From positions 6,498-70,497 of the forward strand of contig CAZYFM010000004.1 of assembly GCA_964646885.1 (NCBI GenBank): DNA of 64,000 nt, read 5' to 3'. The position numbers were made by a program, and so were the translations under genes. This DNA is from SZUA-430 sp964646885. GTDB lineage: Bacteria > Pseudomonadota > Alphaproteobacteria > Micropepsales > Micropepsaceae. The notes under the pieces were generated by a model, which was given only the letters and a program-made list of their open reading frames with translations, ran no database searches and was not told where the DNA came from. Positions 34,158-42,025 of the stretch are shown piece after piece. Numbering within the stretch: the first letter of the stretch is position 1; every line of letters begins with the position of its first letter.

Positions 34158-35999
34158 CTAGGCAACCGCCACGACATGATCATCACCGACAGACTTGTAT
34201 TTGGGAACTTCGCCGGGACGCAATCGGAATGGCGCCGGCCAGGCGGCGGGGTCGGAGGCCCGGCCTTCCATCAGCTTCGAGAGATCCAGCTTCCGGTCCA
34301 GGTCGGGCTCCGGATGGGCCGCCAGAAGCGCTACGGTATAGGGATGTTGAGGGTTGGAGAACAGCGCTTCCGTCGGCGCAGCTTCCACGATGCGCCCGCT
34401 GCACATGACATTGACGCGGCTGGCGACAGACCGCACCACGGCCAGGTTGTGGCTGACGAACAGGGTTGCAACGTTCAGGTCCTGCCGCAGCCCCTCCAGC
34501 AGGTTGAGGATTTGGGCCTGAACCGAAACATCGAGGGCTGAAACCGGCTCGTCGCAGATCAGCACGTCCGGTCCGAGGGCGAGTGCGCGCGCAATGCCGA
34601 TCCGCTGTCGTTGCCCGCCGGAGAATGCATTCGGATGACGCGAGAGCATGGACGGATTGAGACCAACCAGTTCAAACAGCGCTTCCGCCCAGAGGCGACG
34701 TTGCTGGCGGTCGCCAAGTCCGTGAATGACGAAGGGCTCGGTCACAATGGACTCGGCAGTGAACCTCGGATTCAGTGAAGAGAACGGATCCTGGAATACA
34801 TACTGGACCCGGCTTCGATATGCCTTGAGCGCAGCCCCTTGCAGGTTCCCGACGTTGCGCATCGCCCGGCCGTCAAACGCTTCGATGGATCCTCCATCGG
34901 GCTGGAGCACGCGCAGGATCATCTTTGAGAGTGTGGATTTGCCACAGCCGCTTTCCCCGACAAGCCCGATGCATTCGCCGGACGTGATCGAAAGGCTGGC
35001 GCCAAGCACGGCATCAACGCCGGTCTGCTTTGCGGAGACAGAACGGCTTCTGGAGTTGAAGCGCTTGCTCACGTTCCTCACCTCGATGAGGCGCGTTCCG
35101 GAGTTTGGACCGATCCTGTCCTTCCATACGTCGGACAGTGCGCGTGTCGCGTTGCTGCTGGCATGCTGGACGGCAAGCGGGAAGGGCTCGCCTTCCAGCC
35201 GTGGCACCTGGGACAGGAGGGATTGCGTGTAGGGCGACTGCGGGTTTCGCAGCACCGCATCCACGGGCCCGGCCTCGGCCAATTCTCCATCCTTCAGAAC
35301 CACGACGTGGTCAGCAATGTTCGCGACGACGCCAAAGTCATGGGTGACAAGCAGGAGGCTCAGGCCAAGGTCATCCTGCAGGTCAGCCAGTAGCTTCAGC
35401 GTCAGCGCCTGGACGGTCACGTCGAGGGCGGAAGTGGGTTCGTCGGCAATGACGAGGGAAGGTCGGCAGATAAGGGCGCTCGCAAGCATCGCGCGCTGCC
35501 GGAGGCCCCCGCTGAGTTCGAATGTGTACTTGTGCCGGGCCGTATCAGGATTTGGAAATCCGACCTTGTGGAGCATGTCCCGGACACGCTCGGTCATCTG
35601 GCGCTCCGAAAGGGTCTCGTGGGCCTCGAGCATCTCCTGAAGCATCGCTCCGATGGTCATGACAGGAGAGAACGCGGCAGAGGGCTCCTGGAACGCCATG
35701 GAAAAGTCGAGGCCGCGCATGCGCCGCAACTGCCACTCGGAAAGCCTGCAGAGGTCTACGCTTCCGCCCTGGCGCGTGGTCCGGTTGAGGACGATGCTGC
35801 CGGATGTTCTCTTGAGACCTGGTTGAAGCAGGCCCAGCACGGCATTGCAGATTGTCGATTTTCCGGAACCGCTTTCACCCACGAGCGCCACCGTCTTTCC
35901 GGCCGGCACATCAAAGCTCACGTTGCGCAGGATCGGAACATTCTTCCCGTGGGAAGAGAGCTGGACAGACAGGTTGCTGATGCTGAGTGCAGCGTCCAT
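34158..35999 (-). CDS. Fused dual-cassette ABC transporter ATP-binding protein (OppD-OppF type)
   Basis: A 613-residue protein with two complete nucleotide-binding domains. The N-terminal half has Walker A GESGSGKST, signature LSGGLRQRAMLASAL and Walker B LVIADEPTSALD. The C-terminal half has GESGCGKST, SGGQRQRIGIARAL and VLICDEPVSALD. It ends with the oligopeptide-transporter tail (QHPYTVALLAAHPEP). Both sites look active. It powers the OppB/OppC-like permeases and starts 1 bp after the PH-like gene, in the same operon. Confidence 0.94.
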   Translation of the reverse strand: MDAALSISNLSVQLSSHGKNVPILRNVSFDVPAGKTVALVGESGSGKSTICNAVLGLLQPGLKRTSGSIVLNRTTRQGGSVDLCRLSEWQLRRMRGLDFSMAFQEPSAAFSPVMTIGAMLQEMLEAHETLSERQMTERVRDMLHKVGFPNPDTARHKYTFELSGGLRQRAMLASALICRPSLVIADEPTSALDVTVQALTLKLLADLQDDLGLSLLLVTHDFGVVANIADHVVVLKDGELAEAGPVDAVLRNPQSPYTQSLLSQVPRLEGEPFPLAVQHASSNATRALSDVWKDRIGPNSGTRLIEVRNVSKRFNSRSRSVSAKQTGVDAVLGASLSITSGECIGLVGESGCGKSTLSKMILRVLQPDGGSIEAFDGRAMRNVGNLQGAALKAYRSRVQYVFQDPFSSLNPRFTAESIVTEPFVIHGLGDRQQRRLWAEALFELVGLNPSMLSRHPNAFSGGQRQRIGIARALALGPDVLICDEPVSALDVSVQAQILNLLEGLRQDLNVATLFVSHNLAVVRSVASRVNVMCSGRIVEAAPTEALFSNPQHPYTVALLAAHPEPDLDRKLDLSKLMEGRASDPAAWPAPFRLRPGEVPKYKSVGDDHVVAVA

Positions 36000-36000
36000 T

Positions 36001-36492
36001 TCAGTTCGCGTCCGCCTTCAGCACGCCGGCCGCCTGCAGGTTGGCGCGCGTCGTATCCGACACTGCAATGCTGTTTGCGCGCGCCGCGCGCCAGGCAGCC
36101 TGAAGCGCGCCGCTGAAATCGTCGAGACCGTCATCGATGAGAATGGATGCGCCATGACCCCTGAATTTCATGTCTGTCAGGCTTCTCTTCCTGAAACTGC
36201 CGAGAGAGAAACTGCGAACTTCAAATGAAGTCATATCTTTCCATTCCAGGGATTGCGAGGGAAGCCATCGGCGAACGAGGCGCACGCCTTCCGGAGTGAT
36301 CGTGACCTCGCTCACAAGCTTAACCATGCAGCTGAAGAGATGGCTGGCAAGGAGCAGGGCGAGCGGAAGCAAAAGCAGTTGCCATGGGGAAAGCAGCGGG
36401 TTCATGAGGGCAACAAGCACCGCGACAATCAGCGCTGCCGCCGTCTTTGCCGCCTCCAGAAAAAGTCCCGTTCGTTGCCAGCGATAGGTCAT
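36001..36492 (-). CDS. Small membrane protein with PH-like domain
   Basis: A 163-residue protein. Two hydrophobic helices (about 16-30 and 36-55, separated by NPLLSPWQ) form a membrane hairpin, followed by a cytoplasmic part whose pattern VTITPEGVRLVRRWLPSQSLEWKDMTSFEVR resembles bacterial PH-like (YdbS/bPH) domains. I cannot name the family with certainty. It sits 6 bp after the deacetylase-like gene and 1 bp before the Opp ATPase, so it is embedded in the glycan/Opp operon. Confidence 0.7.
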   Translation of the reverse strand: MTYRWQRTGLFLEAAKTAAALIVAVLVALMNPLLSPWQLLLLPLALLLASHLFSCMVKLVSEVTITPEGVRLVRRWLPSQSLEWKDMTSFEVRSFSLGSFRKRSLTDMKFRGHGASILIDDGLDDFSGALQAAWRAARANSIAVSDTTRANLQAAGVLKADAN

Positions 36493-36498
36493 GGTGGA

Positions 36499-37254
36499 TC
36501 AAGTACCAAACACTTCGCGTGGCGTCATCCACCGTGCAGCCGGATGCGATCGCGTTGTCTGAAGGATTCTCGTCATCAGGGCCTCAACCCGGTCATCCCA
36601 CAGGAGGTGGTGCGTCAGGATCCCGAGCGGTTCTGACGCTCGACCCGGATTGGCCCGACGCCAGCGCAGCTTGCGGAGCAGGAGCGAGCCCACCAGCCTC
36701 TCGGCTTTCGGGACTTTCCCGCGGCGCCAGTCAATGACGTCCAGGTGTGCATTGACCGTCGCAAATCCGCCCTTGCGCGCCTGTACCGGGCGAGGCTTCC
36801 ACGTCGAGATCCCCGCATATCCAAGCTCCGGCAGGTGCGAAACCAGGTTTGGAGGAATGCGGTTCCACGGTGGTACGAGCACGGGGAGCGCCTTCGAGCC
36901 AAATCCGTCACGGATCAGACGAAGCCCGTGTTCGAGTTCGGTCAGCATGTCCGCGCGGTGTCTGCTGCCCGAGAACTCCCGCTTGGCTTCAGCGGGACGC
37001 GCATGGTTCTTGTGCGCATAGCCGTGCACGAGCACTTCGAGGTTGTTTTGTCCTCGGACATAGCGCTTCAGCGCCGCCGATGCAGCCACGGGAATCACGG
37101 AGAGCCCGACACACACGTCATGGGTCTTCGCTGTGCCGGCGAGCATCCTCAGTTGCGGCGTGACGTCGGTTGCGTCGTCATCACGCCACCAGAACAGCGC
37201 CTCGCGCCTCTGCTTGTACCAGATATCGAGTTCCGCCCGCACCTTGTCCCACAT
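36499..37254 (-). CDS. Polysaccharide deacetylase family protein
   Basis: A 251-residue protein with NodB-like motifs: an acidic triad D25-D27 in FWWRDDDATD, metal-type histidines H77 and H81 in EVLVHGYAHKNHA, and VPPWNRIPP corresponding to motif 3. Such enzymes remove N- or O-acetyl groups from glycans using a divalent metal. No signal peptide is visible, unlike many envelope deacetylases, so it may act on a cytoplasmic lipid-linked intermediate. The ATG overlaps the stop of the upstream glycosyltransferase (TGATG). Confidence 0.85.
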   Translation of the reverse strand: MWDKVRAELDIWYKQRREALFWWRDDDATDVTPQLRMLAGTAKTHDVCVGLSVIPVAASAALKRYVRGQNNLEVLVHGYAHKNHARPAEAKREFSGSRHRADMLTELEHGLRLIRDGFGSKALPVLVPPWNRIPPNLVSHLPELGYAGISTWKPRPVQARKGGFATVNAHLDVIDWRRGKVPKAERLVGSLLLRKLRWRRANPGRASEPLGILTHHLLWDDRVEALMTRILQTTRSHPAARWMTPREVFGT

Positions 37255-38372
37255 CAGCGTTGATCCATGAGGGCGTTGATGGCCATGACGGTGCCGGCCT
37301 TGCCATCCAGGTTCAGCGTATGCGGCGGCATGCCTGCGCGGAATCTTTCGTCAATGGCATTCGCAAGTGATGTCGGTGAAAGCAGGCTGGCACGCACCAG
37401 GGATACCAGTCCTTTCTCTGCGAGGTACTGCGCACGCGTCACTTGTTCCCGCTCCCGATCAGTTTCAAAGGGAACAAGGACGGCCGGGGTCTGGCCAGAC
37501 AGGGTCTCCACGACAGTATTGTAGCCTGCCTGGCTGACTGAAAGCGCGGCCTGGGCAATGCGACGGGAGAGGTTCGGAATGCTGCGCACGAAGCTGATCC
37601 CGTCATGTTCGCCGACGTCGGCTTTCGAAAGAGGGCCCGTGACCACTGTCCAGGGCCGGTCGGCGAGCATCGTGAGCTTTCGCGCGGCGGCAGCAACGCG
37701 AATGAGTGTGTCTCCGACGGCGCCACCCCCGGCAGATATGATGACTTCCGTGCGTGGTTCCGCTGAGCGGTCGGGCATCTGTCCAATATAGCCGGTATAT
37801 CGGAGCAGGTGGCTGGCGCGCCGGATCTCCGGAAAGGACGCGTCGGCAGGGATCACGTGGGGATCGCCATGCACGAGCACCAAGTCATACTGGGATACCG
37901 CAAGGTCCACCATGGCGTTGGCGCGTTCGGCCTTTCGTGGCCTCTGCAGGACATCACGCACGGATGAGACGAGCTTCGGGCGACGCGATCGGCTGTTTGC
38001 CGCTTCGATGAGCGCAAGCACTTCCGCCTGTACAAGTCTGCGGCCGAACGGAAACGTCTCCGTAACCACGCAGTCAGGGGCGAAACGATGGAACGCGTTC
38101 ACAAGCGCATCCTTGCGTGCCGTCATCAGGCCGGAGGTAACGTCATGACCTTCGTGATCGACGAGTTCGTCAAACAGCTCGTTCTTGGCACGAACAGGAG
38201 GAAGCTGAAGTGTCTCAACGGATTCCAGCGAGATGTCCCCGGGTATCAGTCCGCCGCTGGCAAGAAGAACCGTGTGCCCAGCCTCCGAAAGGGCGCGCGC
38301 AACATGCACCGACCGCATCAGGTGACCGATCCCGAGCAGGTGCTGGGTCCACAGGAGAATGCGATGCGTCAT
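37254..38372 (-). CDS. MurG-like glycosyltransferase (GT28-type)
   Basis: A 372-residue GT-B protein. The N-terminal LLWTQHLLGIGHLMRSVHVA contains the GxGH motif of MurG/undecaprenol-type transferases. The C-terminal half has ISAGGGAVGD, a nucleotide-sugar loop, and the GT28-like QAALSVSQAGYNTVVETL. A second, distantly similar protein is encoded at 40701-41876. It shares 4 bp with the upstream glycosyltransferase and 1 bp with the deacetylase-like gene. Donor and acceptor are unknown. Confidence 0.85.
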   Translation of the reverse strand: MTHRILLWTQHLLGIGHLMRSVHVARALSEAGHTVLLASGGLIPGDISLESVETLQLPPVRAKNELFDELVDHEGHDVTSGLMTARKDALVNAFHRFAPDCVVTETFPFGRRLVQAEVLALIEAANSRSRRPKLVSSVRDVLQRPRKAERANAMVDLAVSQYDLVLVHGDPHVIPADASFPEIRRASHLLRYTGYIGQMPDRSAEPRTEVIISAGGGAVGDTLIRVAAAARKLTMLADRPWTVVTGPLSKADVGEHDGISFVRSIPNLSRRIAQAALSVSQAGYNTVVETLSGQTPAVLVPFETDREREQVTRAQYLAEKGLVSLVRASLLSPTSLANAIDERFRAGMPPHTLNLDGKAGTVMAINALMDQR

Positions 38373-39463
38373 GACTGCAGCTCATTGAGGTACGTCCGCA
38401 GCAGCGCAGCGGCACTCTCCAGCGATCTCTCCGCAAGGACAAAGCGCCTGGCACTCGTCGACATGATACGTCGTCGCTCCTTGTCTCTCGAGAGCGTGTC
38501 AATCGCGCGAGCAAGGGATTGAGGATCATCGGTCGGGCAAAGCACGGCAGTACTTCCATCCTGCGTCACATCCGTAACGCCCCTGTTGCGGCAGGCCACG
38601 ACGGGTAACCCGCAGGCCTGCGCCTCAAGATAGGAAATTCCGTAGGCCTCGCCGATTCCGGGCCATGCAAAGAGATCAGAGTGCGCCATCAGGCTGAGCG
38701 TGTCTGCGTGGGGCAGGGCACCAAGAAACCGAACCTCGCCGCGAACACCCGCAGCCCGAAAGCTGGCTTCAACCTCAGGCCTGAACTTTCCGTCTCCCGC
38801 AATGTCGAGCGAGTACGGCTCTGTTTGCACGTACGAAAGTGCTTGGGCCAGAAGCGCGTAGCTGTCCCGTTTCCTGTCATTGCGCATCATGCCTGCGGCG
38901 ACCAGCCGGATACCCGAGCCAGCGCTTCGCTCGACATGCGGAATGCCGGCGCAGTCGATGAACGGTTTCAGGTCCCTCACACGCCCGGGAATAAGGGGCT
39001 CCAGGCAGAACCGGTCAAAATCAGTCGCGGCAAGCAACAGGCGCGCACGAACAAGGGCTTCCTGCGTCGCTTCATGCCCGACGCTCCACGGTCCGCCCTT
39101 TCGCTTCGGCGCGTGCGAGCCTTCAGCAACGATGTAGGGAATGCCCAGACGGGCAGAAACTTCCGGACCGATCCAGTCGGGTGATTTGTAATACACATGG
39201 TAGCTGAACCAGGCATCCGGTCGCGGAATGCTGCCGTTGCTGATCTGCGACAGCAGGGCATCACGGGCGACTGCGCTCGCCTCGCGATGCGATCGTTGGA
39301 CCTGTTCGCTTCCCAATCCGTCATAAGTGCGGGGCAGCGCGGGGCAAGTAACGTGGCAGCCCGCCCGTGCAAGCGCGCGTTGCATCAGGACGGCGACGCG
39401 CGAAGCGCCAGAAGGCACATCCGGGTTGGGCGTCACGAATGGAGAGTAGAACAGCACGTTCAT
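38369..39463 (-). CDS. GT4 family glycosyltransferase
   Basis: A 364-residue GT-B enzyme. The N-terminal acceptor domain begins MNVLFYSPFVTPNPDVPSGA. In the donor half, AGDGKFRPEVEASFRAAGVR and VRFLGALPHADTLSLMAHSD lead to the retaining EX7E-like element GEAYGISYLEAQACGLPVVA. No membrane segment, so it is cytoplasmic or peripheral. It overlaps its neighbours by 4 bp on each side, showing strong co-translation within the glycan operon. Confidence 0.9.
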   Translation of the reverse strand: MNVLFYSPFVTPNPDVPSGASRVAVLMQRALARAGCHVTCPALPRTYDGLGSEQVQRSHREASAVARDALLSQISNGSIPRPDAWFSYHVYYKSPDWIGPEVSARLGIPYIVAEGSHAPKRKGGPWSVGHEATQEALVRARLLLAATDFDRFCLEPLIPGRVRDLKPFIDCAGIPHVERSAGSGIRLVAAGMMRNDRKRDSYALLAQALSYVQTEPYSLDIAGDGKFRPEVEASFRAAGVRGEVRFLGALPHADTLSLMAHSDLFAWPGIGEAYGISYLEAQACGLPVVACRNRGVTDVTQDGSTAVLCPTDDPQSLARAIDTLSRDKERRRIMSTSARRFVLAERSLESAAALLRTYLNELQS

Positions 39464-40689
39464 TGTGCCTTCACCTCTTCGCTGAGTAGCTTGAAGAGAC
39501 TGTCATGGCCGGCGCCGCCATCAAACGCGCTCATGTTCGTATTCAGCGCGTTCTCTGCCCAGCGTCGCCGCAGGTCAGGATTTCGGATGACTTCATCGAG
39601 ACGTTCGGCCAGTGCATCCGGATCTGCGCGAGGTACGAGTGCGCCTGTCACGCCATCCAGAACGGCCTCAGAAACGCCTCCCGCATTGCAGGCGACAACG
39701 CAGAGTCCCCGCGCATTCGCCTCCAGGATGACATTCGGAATACCATCCCTGTCGCCATCAGAAGCAACGTCAGCCGGAAACACGAGAACGTCCGACGCAT
39801 CCATGGCAGCAATCACGTCCTCGTGCGCCTTGCCGCCGTGAAAAGTCACCTTTTCCCCAAGTCCGGAATCGCGAGCCAGCGCCTTCAGGGAGGGCAACAG
39901 CGGGCCGTCACCAAAGTGGTCAAGCCGGAAGTGCAGGTACGGTGGCAATTGCTTGAGCGCCTGCAGCAGGTGAACTAGCCCCTTCTTCTCCACCGCCCGG
40001 GCAACCGAAAGAATGCGAACCGGATTTCCTGGGTCGTTTCCTGCTCGCGACGAGCAGGTGGCCTGTTTCACGATCAGGCTGGCCTCGATGCCATGGTGAT
40101 TGAGGTGCAGCCTGCAGTGCGGGGCAATCAACTTCAGCCTGTCGAAGGCTGAACGGTTGCAGGTTGTGACGAATGTAGCTCCGTCAAGTTTTGACCTGAG
40201 GTCCCATTCCGGATCCGTCCAGGCATCCTTCGCGTGTGCCGATATGCTGTAACCCACTTTGAGAAGCTGCGCCGCGTAACGCGTGACGGAGGCCGGGCTG
40301 TGCGAGAAGTGACAATAGATGTGGCGGGTCTCTGCACCGAGGCGCGTCGCCAGCACGCAGGCTTGTCCAAATCGCCTGAAGCGGGCCCGGGTAAAGTCCT
40401 GACCCAGATCCAGCATGAACTGGCGCCATGCATCGCGGAAGCCGGGCAGCGACAGCGCTAATACGAACGCTCTGAGAACTGTGAAAGGTGCGTCGTGCAG
40501 GTACTCCGGCAAATAGCGGCACTCGGCCTGGACGCTATAGCGCGTCAGCGCGGCATCCTTTCCAGGGTTGCGCAGCGCGTGCAGGGAAAAGCGCAGCCCC
40601 CGCCGCTCCAGCGCTTCCAGCTCTCGCGCGATAAAGGTCTCGGAGAGGCGAGGGAACCCTTTGACGACAATGGCAAGCGGATAGCCCAT
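39460..40689 (-). CDS. GT4 family glycosyltransferase (exopolysaccharide type)
   Basis: A 409-residue GT-B enzyme. It opens MGYPLAIVVKGFPRLSETFI, typical of GT4 enzymes in exopolysaccharide clusters (the KxFPxxSETFI motif). The acceptor domain includes HIYCHFSHSPASVTRYAA and the donor domain SVARAVEKKGLVHLLQALKQ, FHGGKAHEDVIAAMDASDV and SDGDRDGIPNVILEANARGL. The specificity is unknown. It follows the first MurG-like gene by 11 bp and overlaps the next GT4 gene by 4 bp. Confidence 0.92.
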   Translation of the reverse strand: MGYPLAIVVKGFPRLSETFIARELEALERRGLRFSLHALRNPGKDAALTRYSVQAECRYLPEYLHDAPFTVLRAFVLALSLPGFRDAWRQFMLDLGQDFTRARFRRFGQACVLATRLGAETRHIYCHFSHSPASVTRYAAQLLKVGYSISAHAKDAWTDPEWDLRSKLDGATFVTTCNRSAFDRLKLIAPHCRLHLNHHGIEASLIVKQATCSSRAGNDPGNPVRILSVARAVEKKGLVHLLQALKQLPPYLHFRLDHFGDGPLLPSLKALARDSGLGEKVTFHGGKAHEDVIAAMDASDVLVFPADVASDGDRDGIPNVILEANARGLCVVACNAGGVSEAVLDGVTGALVPRADPDALAERLDEVIRNPDLRRRWAENALNTNMSAFDGGAGHDSLFKLLSEEVKAQ

Positions 40690-40700
40690 GGCTGGCTTGC

Positions 40701-41876
40701 TCAGTGGCTGTTCGGGTGCTGGCGCAGCCAGCGACGGCTGTGGTCAATCACCGCCGGAAGCCCGTCCAGCAGGCCAGCAGGGGCATGGCGGGAGGGCGCT
40801 GGCTGCTCCTCGATGCTGGCGAGAACGCCCGCCATTCGTTCTGTGTCGCCGGTAACGCCTTCATCTGGCTCCGGCACCCAGGTGGCAAGTTTGAGCCGCT
40901 CCGCAGCCTGCGCGCGAATGGTCTGCTCGCAGCGGGGCACGCGGCGTGGCACGAGCACGGCGCGTTTGTCGAAGGACAGGATCTCGCAGAATGTATTGTA
41001 GCCGCCCATCGAAACGATGGCCTTGCAGCCTGCCACGAGGTGTTCCATGCGGGGTTCGAAGGTGATGCAGCGCAGTTGGGGCAGCCGCGATATGCGGTGC
41101 TCGAAGGCATGGCGATGTTCTGCAGCCATGAAAGGGCCGGGGACAATGAGTGCCTTGGGAAGTTGCGCGCCATGCTTCTCATAGGTGCTGAGCACCCAGT
41201 CGATGAGGGCTTCACCGTCTCCACCACCACCAGCCGTCACGAGCACGCGCTCGCCTATATCGGGGACGGCGTGGGACGGCTTGGTGGCCGGAAGGCTTCG
41301 ACGGAGATAACCGGTAAAGCTCACCCGCGAAAGCGTCGTGTCAGCAAGCTCCAGACCCTGAAGCGGGTCGTACACTTCACGTAGTCCGTACACGAGAATG
41401 TCGTCGTAGTAGGTCTCGACGGCGGCCTTGGCGTTTTTCCGTTGCCATTCGGCGGCGAGTGCAGACGGCTCGTCGAGGACATCGCGAAGCCCCAGCATCA
41501 GCCGTGTGCCGCGGGCCTTCAGCGCTTCCAGCGTGGGCTCAAGCTCGCCACGAAGCCCAAGGGGTTCCTTGTCGACGATGAACAGGTCCGGCTCGAAGCT
41601 GGTGGCCGTTTCCCGGATGAGCGAGGACCTCAGCGCCGTGGTGGTCTGGATCGAACCGTGCTGTCCAAGGGGGACATAGTCGCCGCTGCGCAGCTTGATG
41701 ATGCCGGGGACCCTCACGAAGTCGACCCGGGTCTTGAAGTCGAAGCTCCCGATAATGGGCGATCCGGAGACGATGAGAACCTTGAGCTTGGGGATGGCCT
41801 CGGCCAGCGCGTGCGCAATCGTCCGGCAGCGGCGGATATGCCCCAGACCGAAGCTGTCGTGGCTGTAAATCAGCAC
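40701..41876 (-). CDS. MurG-like glycosyltransferase (GT28-type), first gene of glycan/Opp operon
   Basis: A 391-residue GT-B protein starting at GTG 41876; an in-frame stop 13 codons upstream limits the choice. LIYSHDSFGLGHIRRCRTIA carries the GxGH motif. Further on are VLVTAGGGGDGEALIDWVL, the lid FEPRMEHLVAGCKAIVSMGG with YNTFCEILSF, and VPRCEQTIRAQ. It resembles the 37254-38372 product in layout. A candidate promoter lies about 70 bp upstream, making this the first of ten same-strand genes. Confidence 0.85.
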   Translation of the reverse strand: MLIYSHDSFGLGHIRRCRTIAHALAEAIPKLKVLIVSGSPIIGSFDFKTRVDFVRVPGIIKLRSGDYVPLGQHGSIQTTTALRSSLIRETATSFEPDLFIVDKEPLGLRGELEPTLEALKARGTRLMLGLRDVLDEPSALAAEWQRKNAKAAVETYYDDILVYGLREVYDPLQGLELADTTLSRVSFTGYLRRSLPATKPSHAVPDIGERVLVTAGGGGDGEALIDWVLSTYEKHGAQLPKALIVPGPFMAAEHRHAFEHRISRLPQLRCITFEPRMEHLVAGCKAIVSMGGYNTFCEILSFDKRAVLVPRRVPRCEQTIRAQAAERLKLATWVPEPDEGVTGDTERMAGVLASIEEQPAPSRHAPAGLLDGLPAVIDHSRRWLRQHPNSH

Positions 41877-41939
41877 CCTGGCGGCCGATCTGGAAATGAT
41901 GAACCTCTTGGGTCATTGTCACTGGACGCAATCAGCGCC

Positions 41940-41967
41940 ATTATTTCATGAACAGGCGCGGCGGCAA
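41940..41967 (-). promoter_or_regulatory. Candidate promoter of the glycan/Opp operon
   Basis: On the minus strand TTGCCG (41967-41962) is followed after 16 bp by AATAAT (41945-41940), one base from the -10 consensus. It lies in the 149-bp gap between the first glycosyltransferase and the divergent ABC gene. On the plus strand TATGGT near 41974 may be the -10 of the ABC gene. Confidence 0.4.
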
Positions 41968-42025
41968 AGCATGCTAAGCACGTTATGGTGATTCAGAGGT
42001 TGGCGGAAAGCAACTGAACAACGGC